The notes under the pieces were generated by a model. That model ran no database searches. It had not been told where the DNA came from and saw nothing but the letters and a program-made list of their open reading frames with translations. DNA of 64,000 nt, taken from Mactromeris polynyma (Eukaryota > Mollusca > Bivalvia > Venerida > Mactridae). Of this stretch, positions 58,676-64,000 are shown one piece after another. The stretch's first letter is position 1. Every line of letters starts with the position of its first letter. The position numbers and the translations under genes were made by a program. The DNA lies in contig JASFXZ010000003.1 in the NCBI GenBank assembly GCA_032209605.1, forward strand, positions 7,814,807 to 7,878,806. The letters are read 5' to 3'.

Positions 58676-61600
58676 TGGTTACACAATCAGTGCATTAGCT
58701 AAATGTTAAAGGGTTCCTGAACCGAAAGTAGCCGATATAGACGACAAAACGAAAGTATCGAGTTAGTGAAGAAGAAGAACTTTATTCAACAAATAACAAT
58801 TCATATAAAAGTGGGAAAAGGTCATAAATGACCCATGTTCAACAATGCATGTATATAATGTGCGTCTTAATATATATTAAATTATCAATATTTGTATAGC
58901 ATGTTCAGATTCTCCTAAAACAACATGTTTAACATATGACCTTAATTAGAAATTCTGACAAATCGGAGAGGTTGATCTAATTTGTCGTCTTGACTACCAA
59001 CATTGAATGACTTAAGGGTGCAATCAATTATTTCTTAAAAACGGTTTTCATACATATCTTATGTCAAACAGCATCACTCTCAGTAACTTAGCACTAGAGT
59101 TTTCAGAAACAGCAAAACTGTCCTCGAAGACAATTAGGAGTTCAATTTCAGTGAAATAAACATTATTTTCATAGGCAAGGATGGAATTTCTTCTTGACTA
59201 TGGAAAAATACATACAATAATGGCATACAAATGATATGCCACTTTGAACATCAACTATTAGCCACTTTACACTCACCTTGAATGTACCAAGCGCCGCTTT
59301 GATCTTTGCACATCAATGGACTTCCAATATCATTCTAGAAAAGAAACATTTTATCAACATTAAAAAATGAATATACTTTATTAAAGAGTCAATATTATAC
59401 ACCACATTGACTTATAAGCCTCGACCCATTTGCCGAGGCTTATAATGTCACCCTTAATCTGGATGTAATTCGAAACCTCGTCTCATTTTGTCTATTATGA
59501 CTGTTTCTAGGTCGTCTTCCATCTCCAGACATGCCTAGGGAATTTGTCAGCACCTTGTTGCATACTGACAATGGTAGTAGTGTCAGCAAGACATTGCATA
59601 CTTGGTAAGGTCAGCGTCGGTTAATTGCCCGGCTGGATTTAACGCCGTCTTTCAACAGTTCTTTCACTATGTATGATGGTCAGTTGAGCTAATCTACATA
59701 CCAACCGGTACTTACTACCCCGTACCTCAGCAAGCAACTGAAATATTTCCCAGATGAATCAGAGATGGAGGACAAACGACTTTGTAGGTATTAACAATCT
59801 TAAGTCAAATTGTCATGGGGAACATATGCCCCCGACCGAGATTTGAACCTACGACCTCCAGTTTGGAATTCCAGTACGAGTTACCTGAGAATGCTTGGCT
59901 TTCTGACAAAGAATAATCTAAATAAACTACTTAAAACAAAGAAATTGAACACAACACTGTTGTAAAACGCCTTATTTATTTAAAGTCATTAAAGGGTTGA
60001 TCTGATTAAACATAACTTACGGAGCAGAAGTCTTTTACGCCGTTTTCATATCCAGCACAAAGCTCGGTGGCGGGCAAGAAGTCGGTCCAATGACCAGCAC
60101 ACACGGTGTCATCAAGGATTGGAAGATCTACTTGATTCATTACTTCTTCATTTCCAGTATCTGTGATAAAAAATAGAGTACAATTTAAATAGGTCAACTT
60201 TTATGTATGTCGTCTTTTTCAACAGTATTTCAGTTATAGACAGCGGCCAGCTGACCTTATACCAGGGTTCAAATGTCCCCATTTATATCAGTACTAAACT
60301 GCTTGGCGTATATAACAACACTATTTGAGTTCTGTGTGGCAGCCAGATGACCTAACTAGTGTTCCTGAGTTACTCACCAGTGTTCCTGGGTTACCAACCA
60401 CTGTTCCTGGGTTACCAAATACTGTTCCTGGGTTACCAACCAGTGTTCCTGGGTTACCAACCACTGTTCCTGGGTTACCAAATAGTTTTCCTGGGTTACC
60501 AACCACTGTTCCTGGGTTACCAAATACTGTTCCTGGGTTACCAACCAGTGTTCCTGGGTTACCAACCACTGTTCCTGGGTTACCAAATAGTTTTCCTGGG
60601 TTACCAACCACTGTTCCTGGGTTACCAACCACTGTTCCTGAGTTACCAACAAGTGTTCCTGGGTTACTCACCAGTGTACTTGAGTTACTCACCAATGTAC
60701 CTTGGTTACCAACCACTGTTCCTGGGTTACCAAATAGTGTTCCTGGGTTACCAACCAGTGTTCCTGGGTTACCAACCACTGTTCCTGGGTTACCAACCAC
60801 TGTTCCTGGGTTACCAACAAGAGTTCCTGGGTTACCAACCAGTATTCCTGGGTTACCAACCAGTGTTCCTGGGTTACTCACCAGTGTTCCTGGGTTACCA
60901 ACCACTGTTCATGGGTTACCAACCACTGTTCCTGGGTTACCAACCACTGTTCCTGGGTTACCAACAAGTGTTCCTGGGTTACCAACCAGTATTCCTGGGT
61001 TACCAACAACTGTTCCTGGGTTACCAACCAGTGTTCCTGGGTTACTCACCAGTGGTCCTGGGTTACCAATCACTTTTACTGGGTTACCAACCAGTGTTCC
61101 TGGGTTACCAACCACTGTTCATGGGTTACCAACCACTGTTCATGAGTTACCAACCACTGTTCCTGGGTTACCAACCACTGTTCCTGGGTTACCAACCAGT
61201 ACTAACCTGACCTTCCGCAAGAAACTGACAGCTTCCCCTCATGAATCAGATTTCGAGGACAAATGGCCTTTGATGAGTCGTATGCATTCAAATAATCACT
61301 GACAACATACGTTTCACCAGGGGAAATTTAAATGAACTAAACAAATGAACAATCCGATTATCGAATACAGTCACTATAACGTTCGTCGTTTCCGATAATT
61401 TTTCCATAAAGTAGTGAAGATTCATACTCAAAATACAAAATGGCGGATTAGCTCTGTTGACCAGACTGCCTTTTACACAGCTAAGTGTCACGAGTTCTTT
61501 CCCTATATCCCGTCTATAAATATATAAAGGGAGAGAACTCTAGATGAGATAAAGGAAAATAACTCTTTACAATATCATTTGGTCTTATATGTTAAAACTC

Positions 61601-63462
61601 ACTGGCTGTGCTTCCCCATCCTGGCAAGTAACAAGTTTCACCAACAGTGTAGGTATGAGAGGCATCAGGTAAACATGCTGCACGAGTATGGTCATTGAAT
61701 CTGGTAAAAAATGTGATATTTATGTGTGCTATTTACTAACTCCTGATTAACAACATACAGTCGGACATCGGGCATTCGAATTCATCGGGTCCGAAATTTT
61801 TATTTCGAATAATACATAGTTTCGAATAGCCCACAATAACAGCAATAACCCGATAACTATAAGGGGAGATCACTGCGCAGGAGATTGCAATATGCCATGC
61901 CTAAGAAGATAAAATTTGTATATTTATTTCGGATGATACCAAGTATTCGGGTAGAAGGTTGATATATAATCGAAGTCCAACTGTATCATTTGTTTATGCA
62001 AAATATAATAAGTGAAATATAACTAGTAGATAGTGTGTGATTAATCAGTAAGGCTCGGTATCGAATGAATATCTAGCTCGACAAATAAAACCTAGAACAT
62101 TGAAAGATTCCTTTACATACATTAGTGGGGAAGCATGGAATAACATCCCATCTTATATTAAGAATTCCAAATTTATTGTATCCTTTAAAGGTAGATTTTC
62201 CATCAATGTCAAGTAATAATCTTTAGAAAAAGGCATTTTAATGCCTTCATACAGACGTAATCTACAAACTTTGTATTGTATTTTTTCTTTAAAAGTTCCC
62301 GGAACTGCAAAATATGGGTCCGATATAGGTGTTTCCTGTGTTAGCTCAACTCGTATATATAACGCATAGGTCAGGATAGAAAATACCGGTATAGGACACT
62401 TGTATTTGTGGTTTTGGGAAACATGTAAAAAAGTGACAATGCAGTATTGTATAGTACATCTGTATAAAGGTATTTACCACCGATTTTCACATATTTATGG
62501 CTTAGAATATTTAAATAAGACTATCTACCTTTAAGGCAAACTATAAACCAAAAATTCTGCTAAATTACGTTGCAAATATTTGAGCGCTGCTATGGGATTT
62601 ACAACCTCTTCTGTAAGTGTCGTATTTTCAAGAAAACGCAACATGTGATGCCACTATTTGCAAGCAGGAAACACTAATCACTTTGTTTTCATATTGCCAT
62701 ATGGGGCAAATATTGTTTACTGCCAGTACATGGCGACGTCACATGTAACGTTTTCTGAAAATGACGTCACTGAAAGAAGAGGTTGGAAATCGTACAGCGG
62801 CGCTTATTTATACTTTTTGCATTTATATGGTAGTTGTTGTATCTTAATACATCATTGATGCATAAATGGTGTGTATGTCAGAGAATGAACGTACATGCAT
62901 TAATGCTTTTCCTATTGAGTACTGTTGTACAGTAATACCTCAATAATAAGACCACCCTCGGGACCAGTGAAAACTGGTCTTAATGATCAGGTGGTGTTTT
63001 AATATTGAGGTTGAATAAAGAGCGGAAGAGTCAAAATTGACTTAAAACGTGTGGTCATAATATTGAAGTGGTCTTATTATTGAGGTGGTCTTTAAGTGAG
63101 GTTTTACTGTATATGAAAGAATAACATGAGTAACTTTAATATGATTGAATCGTTTCATTATAGAAGGTCATGTGAAAATAAGATATGAATAGTAAATGTT
63201 TACCATTTCTATATATACGTCACCTTCAGGAAATAAAGTTCATATAATTATTACTGCTACTATTATTTTCACTCACAGAATTGGTTCCCTGGTTATTATG
63301 AGGGCAATATCATTTTCCAAGCTTGTTGTATTGTATCCGGGATGAAGTACCACTCGGTTGATATGGTAAAATTTCTCATGAGGATCATTCATACTAATGT
63401 TATATTCCCCGGCGTAGACTCTCCAGTAATGTATATCAAGATCGAATATGGAATATCCTGGT
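58541..63462 (-). CDS. serine protease homologue (trypsin fold, S1 family), 3' five exons, catalytic Ser lost
   Basis: Five minus-strand exons join in frame with GT-AG borders: 63277-63462, 61603-61700, 60021-60160, 59277-59334 and 58541-58675 (stop TAA 58541-58543). The joined product is about 205 residues of a chymotrypsin-fold domain. Landmarks are WRVYAGEYN, NDIALI (with the catalytic Asp), a linker cysteine in RAACLPDAS, CYLPGWGS, ELCAGYENGVKDFC, SNDIGSPLMC and PGIFEDISQYSDWI. The usual GDSGGP is NDIGSP, so the nucleophilic Ser is Ile: no proteolysis is expected. Exons with the His, the propeptide and any signal peptide lie beyond 64000. Family members are secreted and often act as cofactors or binding proteins in invertebrate immunity or development; the role here is unknown. 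Frame and splice sites are intact, arguing for a working gene. Confidence 0.88.
59277..59334 (-). CDS. protease homologue exon with lost catalytic Ser
   Basis: Acceptor ttctag, donor gtgagt. Encodes NDIGSPLMCKDQSGAWYIQ plus one base. Relative to GDSGGP, Gly to Asn, Ser to Ile and Gly to Ser are all changed while the flanking Asp, Gly and Pro are kept. Confidence 0.85.
59632..59895 (-). mobile_element. tRNA-derived SINE family S1 in intron, minus strand
   Basis: Near full-length: 'taacgccgtctttcaacagt', 'atgatggtcagttgagctaa', 'accccgtacctcagcaag', 'agatgaatcagagatggag', and at the right the complement of a B box ('gagatttgaacctacgacc'). It lies in the intron between the NDIGSP exon and the KDFC exon, in the same orientation as the gene. 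Confidence 0.8.
60021..60160 (-). CDS. protease homologue exon, specificity-pocket segment
   Basis: Acceptor cacag, donor gtaagt. Encodes TGNEEVMNQVDLPILDD, AGHWTDF and LCAGYENGVKDFCS. The Asp in KDFC is where trypsins hold the basic-residue-binding Asp. Ends on a codon boundary. Confidence 0.88.
60205..61320 (-). mobile_element. SINE family S1 expanded by an internal minisatellite, in intron
   Basis: Left part 'gtcgtctttttcaacagtat' to 'cctaactagtgttcctgag', right part 'actaacctgaccttccgcaa' to 'gaatcagatttcgaggac', separated by the 21-bp array. The tRNA-like head expected at the right is missing after 'acatacgtttcaccag'. Confidence 0.78.
60357..61199 (+). repeat. 21-bp minisatellite, about 40 units
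   Basis: Unit gttcctgggttaccaaccact with variants (agt/act, aac/aat, ctcacc). It derives from the 'accagtgttcctgggtt' segment of SINE S1. Because 21 is divisible by three and stops are absent, frames of 325 and 283 codons (plus) and 194 codons (minus) run through it. They read as simple heptads such as VPGLPTT and are inside an intron of the gene on the minus strand, so they are not called. Confidence 0.95.
61603..61700 (-). CDS. protease homologue exon, CLPDAS-YLPGWG segment
   Basis: Acceptor cag, donor gtgagt. Encodes FNDHTRAACLPDAS, YTVGETCYLPGWGS. Joins the previous exon as EPI-L-FNDH and leaves one base for the next codon. Confidence 0.88.
61756..61985. mobile_element. MITE family 2 in intron
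   Basis: 'tacagtcggacatcgggcat' at the left and 'atcgaagtccaactgta' at the right, with 'cgaataatacatagtttcga' and 'ccaagtattcgggtagaagg' inside. It carries about 50 bases absent from the 35629 copy. Confidence 0.78.
62581..62806. mobile_element. CRE-palindrome MITE, copy 4, in intron
   Basis: Starts TGAGCGCTGCT and ends CAGCGGCGCTTA. Inside are 'aacctcttctgtaagtg' and, inverted, 'tcactgaaagaagaggttgg', with TGACGTCA intact in the right arm and worn in the left. Confidence 0.85.
62928..63111 (-). mobile_element. MITE family 1, complete, inverted, in intron
   Basis: 'tacagtaatacctcaataat' to 'ctttaagtgaggttttactg', 184 bases, close to the 24259 copy. Confidence 0.87.
63277..63462 (-). CDS. 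protease homologue exon with catalytic Asp
   Basis: Acceptor tttcag before PGYSIFDLDIHYWRVYAGEY; donor gtgagt after EPIL. Encodes FYHINRVVLHPGYN and ENDIALI, the Asp of the triad. Ends in phase 2. The upstream exon is not in the window. Confidence 0.88.
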
Positions 63463-64000
63463 CTGAAATTCAAATGAGATTAACCGAGTTAATTAAGATT
63501 TATATTACGGTCCAGAATAAACCAAGATACTACAGACGCAAGATACAAAATATGTATCAATGACCAGGAAATACCGGGCCAAATACCGTACCCATAATCT
63601 GAATGTACGCTGTTGCTACTGCACTTAAGTTGTCGAAACTTTTCTACTTTATTTTCTTTTATTTTTGGGTTTTACGCCATTTCTCAGCATTATTTCAGTT
63701 ATTTACGACGGTCAATTGAGGTTGGCCATGTCTTCGGAAAAAATCGACATCCCTTCCAAAAACGGAAGCATGAGCAACTATTTTCAACGTTCGGTCACGT
63801 GACCCCGGTTTAAACAAAATAATGACGTCGCGTCAGAATGTACACAATATAAATTATGCAATACTTATAAATACCATAAATAATTCCTCGTTCGTTTAAT
63901 TCTATCACAATTAAGCACCCAAAATATCTCCGAACTAAGCGCTCAGTTTGTGACGTCAAAACGTTAATTGGAAAATACTCGACGTCATAATCAACGTCAC
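63463..64000. other. intron of the protease homologue gene with SINE scrap
   Basis: No upstream exon is found before the window edge. About 63665-63735 ('gggttttacgccatttctca', 'ttatttcagttatttacgac', 'ggtcaattgagg') is the 5'-left part of SINE family S1. Near the edge several 'gacgtca' sites occur without an obvious element. Confidence 0.5.

Noticed and set aside
60325..61302. 325-codon open frame rich in VPGLPT, resembling a proline-rich structural protein
   Set aside because: It lies wholly on a 21-bp minisatellite with no stops in several frames, opposite to and inside an intron of a supported gene. There is no signal or non-repeat domain.
58541..63462. Active trypsin or chymotrypsin
   Set aside because: The nucleophile Ser is Ile in NDIGSP, and no alternative splice in the exon restores GDSGGP.

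Overview
This is eukaryotic nuclear DNA: AT-rich, with split genes using GT-AG introns, LINEs, tRNA-derived SINEs, many miniature inverted-repeat transposons (MITEs) and several minisatellites. The repeat types (SINEs with an internal tRNA promoter, LINEs ending in (ATA)n or TATTG tails, the 'aagaggaccatg' repeat, an animal Mutator-like/exonuclease element) suggest a lophotrochozoan, most likely a bivalve mollusc. That assignment is inference from repeat style; no marker gene in the window proves it.

Layout. 0-5 kb: the 3' end of a LINE lies against a terminal-inverted-repeat DNA transposon carrying a decayed, intron-containing gene with a Mutator-like zinc-ribbon N-terminus and a DEDDh exonuclease C-terminus. 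5-21 kb: mostly unassigned AT-rich DNA with a tRNA-like gene, MITEs and a TTGTG-type satellite. 21-26 kb: a dead LINE, SINEs and a Tc1/mariner fragment. 26-40 kb: dense MITEs and a 40-bp tandem array. 39.8-42 kb and 54-55.4 kb: two diverged copies of one long repeat, one carrying a 37-bp array and the other carrying palindromic insertions. 46.6-47.3 kb and 50.9-52.4 kb: 33-bp and 48-bp arrays. 58.5-63.5 kb: the only host gene supported here, the 3' five exons of a trypsin-fold protein on the minus strand. Its catalytic serine is replaced by isoleucine, so it is a serine protease homologue. Its introns are full of SINE, MITE and minisatellite sequence, and its 5' exons lie beyond the right edge.

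Two themes stand out. First, one MITE family (ends tacagtaaaacctc) has about 17 copies or pieces in 64 kb, and at least four further inverted-repeat families are present. Second, several tandem arrays grew inside or beside a transposable-element copy whose unexpanded relative is also in the window, so the origin of the repeat unit can be read directly. Most long open frames here are by-products of arrays whose unit length is divisible by three or which lack stop codons; they are not called as genes.
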